Source: Spisula solida
Lineage: Eukaryota > Mollusca > Bivalvia > Venerida > Mactridae
Reading direction: 5' to 3'
Assembly: GCA_947247005.1 (NCBI GenBank)
Contig: OX365944.1
Coordinates: 8,134,501-8,198,500 of the forward strand
Length of the DNA: 64,000 bases
Positions 1-11,182 of the stretch are shown here, piece by piece (position 1 is the stretch's first letter; every line of letters starts with the position of its first letter). Both the position numbers and the translations under genes were made by a program. The notes beneath the pieces are model-generated. The model saw only the letters and a list, made by a program, of their open reading frames with translations. It had not been told where the DNA came from and did no database searches.

Positions 1-264
1 TTCACTCTGGTTCCCGTTATATTGGTAATATTGTGGCCCGGTCTACGTTCAATATTCAATATTTTTACGTAAATGTATGCAACAACTTGCGATCGTTTAG
101 TAAAACACACTTAAGGATTTGCGTAAGTGACAAATATTTGCGTAAACTTACGCGACATTTACGCAATGTTAGTAAAACAGTACCCTGATGTGTACTGTAA
201 CTTCAATATTTGCCAAATTTGTACGTAATACTTTTATGGACAGAACTTCATTTCGTTTTTAATA
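1..264. other. AT-rich intergenic start, no gene seen
   Basis: No supported coding region. Positions 55-170 contain several variants of a tttacgtaa/ttacgcaa motif, which suggests the end of a decayed dispersed repeat. The stretch ends at the TA target of the MITE beginning at 265. Confidence 0.5.
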
Positions 265-992
265 CACTCGGCAAAACTTATAAGTACACACTTGTTTATT
301 TGCCCATAGCTCCGTCAATGCGTGCATGATCGTGCTGAAAATTTCAACATATGTAAATTGGATATGTAGAGTTACAATACAATCGATGTTTTTAACATCT
401 GATTTAAATTATCACAAACAGAATAAACTAATGATGCCAACAGCAGAATCTAAAAAAACACAATAATGCCGTGTGTTCATCGGGCGATTGTCAGGTAGCT
501 AATGCACATATGGCCCCGCTGCGCTGATACAGTACGGTTTCAAGTCTATGTTTCTATCACGGACACAGTAATAAAGAAAACAATGATAGGAACAAGCACA
601 CTTTAGGTTTAAAAATATCAACTTCTGATAAAAAATTTGGAACATGGTTAACTCCCCTTGACCATAACAATAAAAAATATTTTTAAAAGTAAAAAAACAC
701 CATGTTTGAAAAATCGAATTATTTTGTGTTTTTTTAATTTGACAATAAATCTAAAATTCAAATTTACCTTACATAAAAATAATTTGCAAATACGCGTCAA
801 TTTCACGGCCATTTTACGGCTTTTGACGTTTCATGGTTCAATGAACCGCTGTATTTAATTTTGTAGAAAAAACTTTATTTATTCAGTCTTTGTCAGTCAA
901 TACCATGTACACAAAATTTCATGCAAAAATAATAAAAAATAAAAAAGTTATAACGATAAAACGACGTGTGTACTTATAAGTTTTGCCGAGTG
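265..992. mobile_element. 728-bp MITE with perfect 27-bp inverted ends and TA target duplication
   Basis: The ends at 265-291 and 966-992 are exact 27-bp inverted repeats beginning CACTCGGCAAAACTTATAAG. The element is flanked on both sides by TA (263-264 and 993-994). TA duplication with CACT-type ends fits a Tc1/mariner-like non-autonomous element. The interior is AT-rich and codes for nothing recognisable; a 66-codon open frame inside is low complexity. Perfect ends suggest a fairly recent insertion. The superfamily assignment is inference from the TA target only. Confidence 0.8.
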
Positions 993-1196
993 TAGAAATG
1001 AATTTTGAAATAGTAAAGTAATATCAATTTTACTAACAGCTGTGAATGATACATTTAGATATTTAATTAAACCGACCGTGCTGTCATATTTCAATAAAAG
1101 AAATTGAACATTAAATTGTTTCTGCGTTCCTGTTGCCTATACAGAACATTACCGTTTTGCTTCCATGCTTTGATTTATTACTCTCTATATTTGCAG

Positions 1197-1273
1197 TGCA
1201 GGGACAGCGCCTGGAACAATGGACGCGATGGGGTCTTTCTGATATGTATGAAGTATTGATTACTGAATTATAG
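1197..1273 (+). CDS. candidate terminal coding exon, unknown gene
   Basis: A good splice acceptor (tattactctctatatttgcag) ends at 1196. The following frame, entered after one borrowed base, reads QGQRLEQWTRWGLSDMYEVL and then ITEL before a TAG at 1271-1273. An AATAAA lies at 1275-1280, directly after the stop. The peptide has normal amino-acid composition, unlike the surrounding AT-rich noise. If real, it is the last exon of a plus-strand gene whose other exons are left of the window. I do not recognise the protein, and 25 codons is too short to exclude chance. Confidence 0.3.
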
Positions 1274-1280
1274 AAATAAA

Positions 1281-2539
1281 ACATCAAAATAGATTTTGGT
1301 AGTTGTGTTTGATTACATAACTATTTCCATATACATGTGCTGAGAATATAACTTGACAAATGTCTACCATAGTACACCCACGATAATGAATAATGGGAGA
1401 ATTATATTACAAAAAGGTGTATTAATCAGATGTGCACGATTTATTAGGGATATTTAGTACAAACCGACCATCTGTTTTCTTAAGTATGTGTAAAACCAAT
1501 TTAGCAACATTTGACCAAACCGATTCATGTTTAACATCACACATTTTCCTGGGCGCATTATAACTTGGAGAGCATTCCGGGCGTTTATATGACCCTGCGT
1601 CATTGACATTTTGCTGGCTTAGAATTAGCAGGTCGTTACTTAGACCTAGTTGCATGTATATTTGAAATCTGCATCACGAGGCGCTTCATATGAGCCTATT
1701 TTCATGTTGACCAAACGGAAGTTTAAAAGGTTTTTATCGATAAGTAAACCGTTTTCTGACCAGTTTTGTTTTCTCAAATTTTGAATTTGTACTTACGACC
1801 TTCTAATTCTAAGCCAGTAATTTACAGAATAGTTATACAAACAGGTTTCAACATTGAACTTGCAAGTTAACTGATACATAACAAATGGTTGCTCAAACAT
1901 GTTATTCTGTTTAAAAGGTACTTCTCGCACACAAGGGTCAATCAAATTATGTCCCGTCAAATATACACTGAACCACTTTAATTGGTCACTTTTCTAGCCC
2001 CAAATATACGTTAACTGTGATCATGTTTGATATTTTGCACTCAAAACTTTTTATGACATTGTCATAACACAATTCATTCAAAATCAAAATCAAAATCACC
2101 TGCCAAAGTGTGCATGGTCAGTACATACATAAAACCTACGTGTGCAAAACATCATCAAATAGTATGATCAAAGTAAAGGTAATTCGCGTTTGAAAAGTGA
2201 TCAATTAGAAAACACAGGATTTGATAAGGGTCAAGAAATCTACATCCATGTCCATCGTATGTTAACTCAAAACAACCGATTAAAAAAACGTTGCCCAAGA
2301 TTAAAATATCTTGTGCTGCTAAATTTTGAAGTGTTGCATTTAGGATGCATTGGCACAATGTCATCTTTTCCAATATTCCCCACAGGGATACTCGAACATA
2401 GAATTCCTTGAGTATCCCAATGACCAGGGGGAAGTTAAATGTCAATGATGGCTGAATTTCTGAACGTGGCCCTCAAAAACAAGTTGCATTGACTTTCAAC
2501 TTCTGTTATCACCAGAGTCATGGATGCATGATATTACTT
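1281..2539. other. intergenic, dispersed repeat fragments
   Basis: No supported gene. The segment around 1655-1700 is an inverted relative of 40778-40825 inside ZCCHC7 intron 6; both contain the words tgatgcagatttcaaat and aaaataggctcata, allowing for strand. It is therefore a dispersed repeat. Confidence 0.45.
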
Positions 2540-4395
2540 TGCATGTTCAATATTGTGGTGTATTTGGTAGTGGTGGGTACCCATTAAGACCTGAAATTGG
2601 TGTATTAGATGGTGGTGGGTACCATACAGGGCATTGGGATTATAAGATAGTGAAGAATACCCCATATGACACTGAATTTGTGTATTGTTTCGTAGTTGGT
2701 GCCCCATATATATAGCCCGAAATGAATGTATAAGTTGTGTTGCATACCACATGGGACACTAGATAGGTTTTTTTGGTGATGATGGGTACCCCATATTGCC
2801 TGCAATCAGTGTATAAGATGGTGGTGAGTGTGGCATAAGACATTGATTGGGTGTATTGGGTGGTGGTGAATACCATGTAATGCACTGAATTGGTGTATTT
2901 CTTGGTAAATAGTGATCCATATGGCTGTATTAGGTGCTGGTGTGTATCCCCTAGGACATTGGATGTGTGTATTTGGTGTTGGTATTTATCCCAAATTGCC
3001 TTAAATAGGTGTATTAGGTAGTGGAGAGTTCACTATAGGGCCTTGAATGTGTGTATTTGGTGCAGTTTATTTCCCCGTAGAGCATTGAATGGGTATATTA
3101 GGTAGGGATGAATACCCCATTGGGCATTGAATGGGTGTATTTTCGTTATGGTGAGTGCCACAGGATGTTGGTTACAACTCTACATTGCCTGAAATGGTTG
3201 TACATGTACCAGATGGTGGCGAGTATCACACAGGGCATTGAACTGGTCTATTGGGTGGTAATAATTACCCCATACGGCACTGAAATGGGGAATTCTTGGA
3301 GGCTAGTGTCCTATATGGCGTGAAATGGGTGTATTATTATGGTGGTTCGTTCCCCAAAAATATTTTGAACGTGTGTTTTTGGAGAAGGTGAGTACACGGG
3401 GTGTATTTGGTGGTGTTGGTCACATGAGGCATAATGTGAAGTGTACTTGGTGGTTTGAAGTACCGCACATGACATTAAGTTGGTGTATTTGGTGGTGGTG
3501 CGTACCCAATAGGGCATTGCATTTGTGTTTTTGGTGGTGCTGAGTACCCCATAGGGAACTGAATGGGTGTACATTTGTTGTATTTGGTGTTGGTGGGTAC
3601 CCAAAATGACCTTAAATGTGTGTATTAGGTTGTGGATATTTCACTATATGGCCTTTATTGGCTACATTTGGTTTAGATTTTTACCCTAGAGAGCATTGGA
3701 TAGGTGAATAAGTTGATGGTGAGAACCCCATAGGGCATTGAATGTGTGTATAAGGTAATCGTGAGTACACAATATGACATTGGATGGTAGTATCGGGTGC
3801 TTGTGAGTACCCAATAGGACATTGAATGGGTGTGTTTTGTGGTGGTGAGTATCCCTTAAGGCACTGTATTGGTGTATTTTATGTTGGTGGGTACACCATA
3901 TGGCCTGAAACGTGTGTATTATGTAGTGCTTAGTTCGCTTATAGGACTTAACTGTGTGAGTTAATGCGTTATGAGAATGTCATATGGGTGTATTTGTGAT
4001 AATACAACGATATTTTTCTTGGAAACGAACAGCGTCGTTGTATCGAGTTCTGACTGTACCACATAAGGTGGTGAATTCCTCAAATGCCGTCTATTGGGTT
4101 TATTAATTGGTAAAGAGAACCCAACATGATATTGAATGTGTAAATTTTGTAGTGTTGACTCTGGTGAGTATCCAATTGTAGGTCTTAAATGTGTTTATTT
4201 TGTGGTAGTGATTATGCGAAAGGCCTTGAAATGGTTGATTTATTTTTCGTGAATACTCCATATGGCTCTGAATAGGTGTTTTTCTTTGTGGTTGGTGCCA
4301 CATATGGCCTGAAATGGGTGTAAAAGGCGGTGGTGCCTGCAACATAGGGTATTGAATGGGTGTACATTGTATTTGGCATGGATGGATATCTCATT
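2540..4395 (+). repeat. divergent 42-bp tandem array, forward-oriented part
   Basis: About 40 diverged copies of a unit of roughly 42 bp built as gggtgtatttggtggtggtg followed by agtaccccatagggcattga and at. Spacing between gtgtatt words is about 40-43 bp. Because 42 is a multiple of three, the array leaves spurious open frames on both strands. Copies differ by many substitutions and small indels, so the array is old. Near 3990-4035 a non-repeat piece with ACAACGA and TCGTTGT arms interrupts it. Confidence 0.85.
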
Positions 4396-4915
4396 ACCAC
4401 CAAATACACCCATTCAAGACCCGTGAGGTACCAATCAACACCAAATACATGTACACCCATTTAAAGCCATAAGAGCTCTACTTCTTCTCCGATTACACTG
4501 CTTAAGGTCATATGACATACTCACAACCAAACTTAACTAATTCAAGAGAATATAGAGTACTAACTACCATAAAATATACACCAAATACACACATTCTATG
4601 TCATGTGTGGTACCCCAAACCACCAAGTTTCCCCACATCTACATTATGCCACATCAGGTACTCATCATAACCAAATGTGGGGTATTCATCACCACCCAAT
4701 AAACCCGCTTCCCTATGACATTGTGGTACTTTCCCCCATCTAATACACCCATTTCAGAAGAAGTGGGGTACACACATCCAACATTTACACTAATTAAAAT
4801 CCATTATGGTGTACTAAACAACCCCCAAGTACATCTTTACAAGGACAAAAGAGATATTCTCCACCACCAAATACATGTACACCCATTCAACGACCTACCA
4901 GTATGTGTTACTAAT
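4396..4915 (-). repeat. same 42-bp array, reverse-oriented part
   Basis: From about 4395 the unit appears as its reverse complement (accaccaaatacacccattc, ggtactcatcataacc). About a dozen diverged copies follow up to about 4915. The head-to-head switch happens within one unit length and marks an inversion inside the array. Confidence 0.8.
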
Positions 4916-5776
4916 CACCACCAGGATCATTTTGATAGGTATCATCAGTTCTTGTCTACTTTTTATGGCCACCTCGCCTGAAAAACTTAATGTCTTAATG
5001 CTGCTTAATGCTATGCAAGGGACATTATATATTACGGCGGCCATCTTGGACGCAATCTTGGATTTTGCTGGTGAATTTCAGACATGAATAAAAAAACTGA
5101 ATGCTTATATAGATGTACATGTATAATAATAATAAACATTTTTATCACAGACATCTTTAGTAAAATTTCAGAATACATGACTAAATAGTTCTTGTATAAA
5201 AATGGTGGATAGGGTTAGAAAAGCACATAGTACAAGATAGACTATATATCTCCATTATCTAAATGCCAAAGTGTTCAAATTGGGTTTTATTTAAACTGAC
5301 GAATGTTAACCTTCATTTAAATGATCAATTCGGATAGTTTTTGTAAATAAGTACTATACAAACAAAGAAGTTAACAAGTGAAAACGCGTATTAAGCTATT
5401 TTTACATTGGTTTTACCTGCAAATGACCTTGACATTGACCTTTGAAGATTCTAAAATTGTTTTAGTAAAAAAGAGTTTTGCTGTGTTTATAACAATTAAA
5501 CAAAGTTACTTCAAAAAGTTGCATCATTTTCCTGATCAATTTATAGCATTGATAATTGGCTAGTCCTGTCAAAAAGGTGGCCATCTTGGACGCCATCTTG
5601 GATTTCTCGGCACGTCACCATTTATGCCAATTTATGCCGGCAGTTTAATAAACTTCAGACTTTCCCGGTCAGTTTGGTATATAACACTGCTTGTTAACTA
5701 GGGAGTCCGGGTTACCCCTTGAAATAGTGGCCTTTTGGGCGGAAAGCTGCTCCACTATATAGAGGATCTTGCATGA
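4916..5776. other. intergenic, two short shared blocks
   Basis: No gene. The phrase ggcggccatcttggacgc near 5036 recurs near 5575 as ggtggccatcttggacgc, each followed by a related ccatcttggatttt/ttct stretch. This suggests two copies of a small dispersed repeat. Confidence 0.4.
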
Positions 5777-5894
5777 GTGCTCATTACATACGAGTTTTAT
5801 TAAACGAGTGGACAAAATGGTATGACACGACGCTTTGCCGAGTGTCATATTGTTTTTATCGACGAGTTTAATAAAACTCGTATGTAATGAGCAC
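5777..5894. repeat. 118-bp near-perfect palindrome
   Basis: The left arm from 5777 (gtgctcattacatacgagtt...) is matched in reverse by the right arm ending at 5894 (...aactcgtatgtaatgagcac). An inner stem pairs atgacac with gtgtcat around the apex gacgctttgccga. The apex region includes the reverse complement of ACACTCGGCAAA, which is also the outer end of the MITE at 265-992. The DNA could form a long hairpin. No coding content. Confidence 0.8.
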
Positions 5895-5909
5895 GAATGT
5901 TAGATTCTA

Positions 5910-6171
5910 TTTATCACATAACCTTAGAGAACACTCATTATTGTTCAAAAGGATGATGTACGCTGCATATGTTTCAGTCAAATTTCAGCGGTACAATGGG
6001 CGCGACGTCATGACGACGTTGATATTATCCTGACGTCATTGACGGAACCATGCATGGATTGGCTAACGTCACGTCAAGCTAATTTAAATATTTATTGCAC
6101 AGTCTGGGAGTGCCGAACGATATTTTCGGCACGGCTTTACGGCACTCCTGGACCGCAGGTTATGTGATAAA
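5910..6171. mobile_element. 262-bp MITE-like element with 15-bp inverted ends
   Basis: TTTATCACATAACCT at 5910-5924 is exactly inverted at 6157-6171. Near the right end an internal hairpin pairs ggagtgccg with cggcactcc (about 6106-6150). No clear target duplication is visible. Confidence 0.65.
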
Positions 6172-6439
6172 GGTAAATTAACACTTATTTATTCTTAGTA
6201 TGTCAATTTTTCTATATTATTACATGTAGTTTCATTCATCGGACGATTTTACTAAGCATTTTTACCTCAATTTTATTTTTACAACATTTCATGTAATTCT
6301 TCTTATATGAAATCACTATCATGTTTTTTTATTTTTGTTTTCTGTATTATTGTATTAGGGATATGACGTCATAAATCTAAAATATGTATTTTTGGTCACG
6401 TATTCTTTGAGCTGTTTAAATATATTATTATAAATAATT

Positions 6440-6842
6440 CAGGACACGTTAATCATATGAAAGACAGCAATATATATACATGTTACTGTAAAATTATTAT
6501 GCCACCACGACACAGAGCCGCCTTTAGCAAATTTCGATGTGGGGTGGCTCCCATACGTATAGAGACTGGCAGATACGAAGGCATTCCGATACATAACAGA
6601 AAATGTCGGTTCTGTGACATCATTGAGGATGAGAAACATGTAATACTAGATTAAAGTTCTTACTCTGATTTGAGACAAACACTGTACACGAAAGCAACTT
6701 CAATTGATCATAATTTTTTGAACAGGTCAGATATGGATAAATTATGTTTCCTTTTCAATAACTCAGAGATGATACGGATAAGTGCCAAAACCTGCTACAA
6801 TATTTTACAGCGTCGTTTTTTTATCTTTGTAACTAATGTACG
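6440..6842 (+). pseudogene. LINE C-terminal relic (GRY..R.C..C knuckle region)
   Basis: The frame at 6457-6654 reads RHRAAFSKFRCGVAPIRIET followed by GRYEGIPIHNRKCRFCD and EDEKHVILD. This matches the tail region of some mollusc LINE polymerases, which commonly reads like KFRCG.APLRIETGRY......R.C..C....DE.HVLL.C. The expected cysteine after HVILD is replaced by a TAA stop. The frame then continues in register with SSYSDLRQTLYTKA to about 6842. The rest of the element is absent, so this is a truncated dead copy. The assignment is from family resemblance only. Confidence 0.6.
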
Positions 6843-7064
6843 TAATTGATTAATTTATAATATTTTAGTTCGTCTGAAGAACATTTGTTAATCAAATTAG
6901 AACCAATCTGATTGGTCCTAAGTAGATTTCATAAGTCATTTCTTAAATATGCGCTATAGTGCACGGTATCTTTCAGAAAATGTCCACTTTTATACATTAT
7001 TGGCCACTGATAAATACTTTTTAAGTGGCCCTCGTACACCAGGCTAAGGGGGAGGGGGGGATAA

Positions 7065-7214
7065 TTTGCTTTCCATGAAATATAAAATCTTTTTCAGCAG
7101 TGTTACAGATGTTTCCATTACCCTTTGAAACCTACATGTTTCATGGTTTCACAGGGTAATGGTCATAACGGCACAGTCGCTGAAAAAGATTTTATATTTC
7201 ATTAAAAGCAAATA
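7065..7214. repeat. 150-bp foldback with two nested stems
   Basis: The outer arms pair gaaatataaaatctttttca (from about 7077) with tgaaaaagattttatatttc (to about 7200), flanked by tttgcttt and aaagcaaa-like ends. The inner arms pair cattaccctttgaaacc with ggtttcacagggtaatg. It is probably a small inverted-repeat transposon or its remnant. No coding content. Confidence 0.7.
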
Positions 7215-7483
7215 ATTCCTTTTATTATTTGCTTTCAATGGATTTTATAGCTTAAAAACGATGATTTTGTCCATACGTTAACGGGACGAAACCCATGCGT
7301 AAACATAAAGTTTCACGAGAGAACGCGCTGTTTTACGTCCAGTTTTACGTATGCACATTCCAGGGCCTCACCGACGAAAATAAACGATTTTACAGCGTCT
7401 TATGAACTGCAATTTCCATTTTATTTGTAACTACTAATTAATTTCAATAAGATTTAAATAATAAATTTAAACAAACCCGCATT

Positions 7484-7790
7484 ATCTAGGCCTTATTTGG
7501 TTATGGGCCTTTAATTACCAAATAAGTATGAAATTGGCCTTGTCTGTGCTCTAACGCAAACAGTTTTCATCCGATCGTCTTCAAACTTTGTGACAATGCT
7601 TATGGGCATAATATCTAGGCCAAGTTCGATCATGGGCCAAATCGGCCTAGGCCTTATTTGGTTATGTGCCTTTAATTACCAAATAAGTATGAAATTGGCC
7701 TTGTCTGTGCTCTAACGCAAACAGTTTTCATTCGATCATCTTCAAACTTTGTGACAATTCTTATGGGCATAATATCTAGGCCAAATTCGA
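7484..7790 (+). repeat. two-copy direct repeat of about 155 bp
   Basis: The block starting ccttatttggttatgggcct and ending near atatctaggccaa occurs at about 7490-7630 and again at about 7648-7788 with only a few substitutions. The duplication looks recent. A T-rich tract follows (7796-7843). Confidence 0.85.
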
Positions 7791-7948
7791 TTATATTTTT
7801 TTTTATTTTAATTTTTGTTGTTTTTTTTTTGTTTTTTTTTTTGCCCTGAGACTCACCATGCCCCGAGACGGGCGTATTTTGTGACATTTTGGCTCTTGAT
7901 TAGAAGCTGGTTCCAGTATCATGAATTGAGGCATATAATAAACAGAAA

Positions 7949-8031
7949 ATTTGTTGATTTTTGGTGTAAGATCAATTTTATTTCACTCGTCGGTGAAATA
8001 AAATTCGATCTTACACCAAAATCAACAAATA
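7949..8031. repeat. 83-bp near-perfect palindrome, CTCG apex
   Basis: Arms of about 38 bp (atttgttgatttttggtgta / tacaccaaaatcaacaaat) close on the apex cactcgtcggtg. One mismatch region is visible. It belongs to the same structural class as 5777-5894, 21643-21735 and 59788-59923. Confidence 0.8.
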
Positions 8032-9578
8032 TCCTTTATTTATCTGGTGACAGCTGTTTTCCTTGCAAGATGAGAAACATTACCTCGGCCAATAAAACAT
8101 AACACCGGATTATATAATAAACCCACCAGCATTAATTAAATTGCTTATATCGGATATACATAAAACAGCTGAACAACAATATGTGGTGAAAAATTTGCTG
8201 GTTCAACACATGAAATATATTTGTGATGAATTATATAATAAAACATTCGGACATACTTACATTCGAATTACCCAGGTTCGAACAAATGTTTGAACAATAC
8301 AATATGTTGGAATCGTGTTTAGAGTGATCCACAAGTTCAACATAGTGGATTACCTCTGGCAGCCTATTAGCACCCCTTTGGTAAGACCAAGAGACTGGAA
8401 ATCAAAGTAAAGTGATCGGATATTGGCATTTATTTCGGATAAGGCCGTGTATTCGTATTTCAAGATTGTCGAATTAACACGAGGTTCGATCTATATTACG
8501 AGTACATGTATTACCAATACTCGAAATTTTGTAAACAGGACAAATAATTTAAGGATCCTTGTCATTGTTGGAAACTACGATATTATGAGAGTTGACACTG
8601 ACGTTCTCATAAGGGCTTAGATGATGGTTAAATAGAATATGAAGGATGATTACGGTGCAGTGTTTCATTGGTGCGAGTCCCGAGCTCCTGACTCTTCAAA
8701 ATTGGCTTTGACTCATTACATTTGGAAAATAAACTTTGAATATATCATAATCCAAGTTAGCCTGACCATAGGCCACATGCTGGTGGATGATGATAAGGAA
8801 AGATAAAACACATTGTGACAGGTACGACTGACCCTTACTGATACCAGTTTTCACATATTGTCATTCATGTATAGCATGTTGGCCCACTAATTCTTTTCTT
8901 GGGAAACCAAAGTCCCCAAAGTTCAGTGGGAAAGACTCAGTTTTTATCATCAGAAACATTTAATGACACACAGCAATGTCATGGTTTCATGACAACACTT
9001 GTCTCCGAAGAAGGTCAGGTCTTAGTCTAGTGGTCCGACATTCGATATGACCTTGGAATACGGACTTAAATGTGAAAATGTGAGATATCACGATCGGCTA
9101 AAATGTGAAACATTCACAGAGCGACATATATTGAGCTGTATTATCTCGTCAATAACCCCTGTTCATGTTTTATCAGCTCGACTTATCGCACCCTCTTATC
9201 TGCACGACTACAAAATGTGAAACGTGAAAATGTGAAGAGTGACCTAGAGCGATTGAGCTGCATATATTTAAGGTCTAATCGAGGTGAACCTCTCACATGT
9301 TTAACAGAACATGGGAAATGACGTGAGAGAGTAAAGATAACCGTGTCTTGTGAAGTGGGATAAAATACCGAACTTAGTTTAAATTGATATGAATACATCT
9401 AACGTTTAAGTAGTCTACCTCAGAGGTCAAACTGCTGCGTGAGTAGTACATTTAGTCAAATCGTCTCTAAACGTTTAAATTGTTGCTACCGCCTCGGGAC
9501 AATAAGGTGAATGTCGATACATTTTACGCATTCTATTTAACTGTGGTAAAATCGTGAATAATAAAGTTTGACATAATC
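8032..9578. other. upstream region of the ZIP gene, no exon recognised
   Basis: No coding exon supported. The word aaaatgtgaaa recurs at about 9073, 9101 and 9213-9235. I see no convincing TATA box and no clear metal-response element (TGCRCNC) near 9400-9578, so promoter elements cannot be assigned. Confidence 0.4.
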
Positions 9579-10580
9579 ATGGCAGAGACAGCAAAAATCG
9601 CGTCTATGGGAATATTATTCCTATTATCGTGTCTTAGTGGAATATTAATGCCGTATATTGTGTTGAAGATACTTACAAGTCGTTGTAATTCTATGTCAAG
9701 ATTTAAGACAATATTAAGTGCGCTGAACTGTTTCTCTGCCGGGGTGTTTATTTCCACCTCCCTGCTTATTCTGTTACCGGAAGGAAGGGAGATGACGGAT
9801 GAAGCTATGGGGCTACTGAATGCTGACATCGAATATCCCATAACCGAACTGCTAGCCGGGTTTGGATTCTTGTTAATTCTTTTCATAGAAAGTGTCGTCA
9901 CGGCGTGTCACGAACGGCATTCGCGAAATGCTGTCAGTCGAGAGACGCAGCCACGTGCAAATGGTGTGGCGCGTGCAAATGGTGTGCCACGTGCAAATGG
10001 TGCGACACCGGACACCGTGTCGTATCAAAACGGCCATGTGATTGTGTACACCGTTGAGGACGCTAACAGTCCGGTGGAAGAAGTTGTGAATGAGACTAAC
10101 CATGATCACGCTGTTATCGTTGAAGGCATGAGTGTGGTTCAAAGCATTGCCTTACTTATTGCTTTGTCTATTCATATGATATTCGATGGTTTAAGTTTGG
10201 GACTTGTTGATGAAGATGAAGAGGTCTGGAAACTGTTGATAGCCTTGTCAATTCATAAAACTCTGATATTCTTCAGCATGGGACTTCACGTGTCAGAGAG
10301 TACGACGTTATGTAAGTTTGTGGCAGCGATGGTGTATATATCGGCCGTCTCTCCGGTAGGTGTCGGAATAGGGATTTTAATGTCGTCAGAAAAGAACAGT
10401 ATTCCAGTAACAACGGCGTCTGCTGCGTTACAGTCAGTAGCTACTGGGACATTCATTTACGTAGCTATGTTTGAAGTACTGCTTAAAGAGTTATCGAACT
10501 CAGACTACAAGATTATGAAAGTTTTTTTTGTGTTATTTGGATATATTTTCCTTGCTGTATTAAAATTTGTTGTTCACTAA
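9579..10580 (+). CDS. ZIP-family (SLC39A) zinc transporter, single exon
   Basis: The intact 333-residue frame encodes a membrane protein of the ZIP family, which moves zinc or related divalent metals into the cytosol. Eight hydrophobic segments lie at about residues 8-32, 46-67, 88-109, 184-206, 214-236, 245-268, 276-300 and 311-332, the usual ZIP layout. Segment 4 carries the metal-site motif H199-M-I-F-D203-G, where the family usually has HSVFEG. Segment 5 carries H226-K227 followed by F231-F232-S233, matching the family HK....FS signature. Segment 7 ends MFEVLLKEL, like the family FFEVLP.EL. The loop between segments 3 and 4 is normally histidine-rich. Here it has three RANG repeats (126-143) and only a short NHDH. 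The start is the first ATG, in good context (atcATGGc). Length fits the ZIP1/2/3 subfamily. No intron is visible, so it may be an ancient retrocopy or an intronless lineage. The family is certain; the exact orthologue and metal are not. Confidence 0.93.
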   Translation: MAETAKIASMGILFLLSCLSGILMPYIVLKILTSRCNSMSRFKTILSALNCFSAGVFISTSLLILLPEGREMTDEAMGLLNADIEYPITELLAGFGFLLILFIESVVTACHERHSRNAVSRETQPRANGVARANGVPRANGATPDTVSYQNGHVIVYTVEDANSPVEEVVNETNHDHAVIVEGMSVVQSIALLIALSIHMIFDGLSLGLVDEDEEVWKLLIALSIHKTLIFFSMGLHVSESTTLCKFVAAMVYISAVSPVGVGIGILMSSEKNSIPVTTASAALQSVATGTFIYVAMFEVLLKELSNSDYKIMKVFFVLFGYIFLAVLKFVVH

Positions 10581-10585
10581 TATCC

Positions 10586-11182
10586 ATTCCGCTACCATAG
10601 CGAACGTATGCAGACTGGTCGGGATGGCCATTTCGGCCTTCCGTAGTTTACTACCTAAATGCCAGAATTCGGGAATTTTGCTGTCATAGGTACACATGCA
10701 TCCCATACTAATGGATATTACGGGCCCAAGGTCGTGCACGGGTATTTGGGCCCGCTGGCCCCCTTTAAAGAAGGCTTTGAACGTAGGTTTTCCAAAACTG
10801 AAATTACTGGTCATACCCGCCATTACGGTACGATTCTCTGTGGAATTGCATTAAAATTTAGCGCCAAAAAGTTTTATTTTTCATTAGAAGGAATATTAGG
10901 CGAGACAATGGGGTGGCGATCAATGCCCTAAAGGGGCCCAAATTAGGCCTACCAAGCTAAAAAAAAGAAGTTATTCGCCAAGTCACGGTCACATCGTCAT
11001 TTCCGGTGCCCTTTAGTCGAAATGTTGACCATTTTTCCTACTTTCACTCTCGGGCAGGTGTTAAGCATCCGGACGTATCGAGTTTTTTTTCAGTGCTGCA
11101 AGTCAATAATGTCTCAGGGACGGGGTATAGGGTCCATATGAATTTCTCCTAGCTCCCCAAAAAATCGTGGTAGCGGAAAGAA
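10586..11182. mobile_element. candidate repeat element just after the ZIP stop codon
   Basis: TTCCGCTACCA at 10587-10597 is inverted at 11168-11178 (TGGTAGCGGAA). The interior has an unusually GC-rich, non-coding look (gggcccaagg, cgggcccgctggcc). If correct, the transporter 3' UTR runs into a transposon. An ATTAAA at 10850-10855 is the nearest candidate poly(A) signal. The short ends make this tentative. Confidence 0.35.

Noticed and set aside
2534..4460. Many open frames on both strands within the 42-bp array (up to 97 codons)
   Set aside because: The repeat period is a multiple of three, so any stop-free unit gives long frames. The predicted peptides are periodic and low in information.
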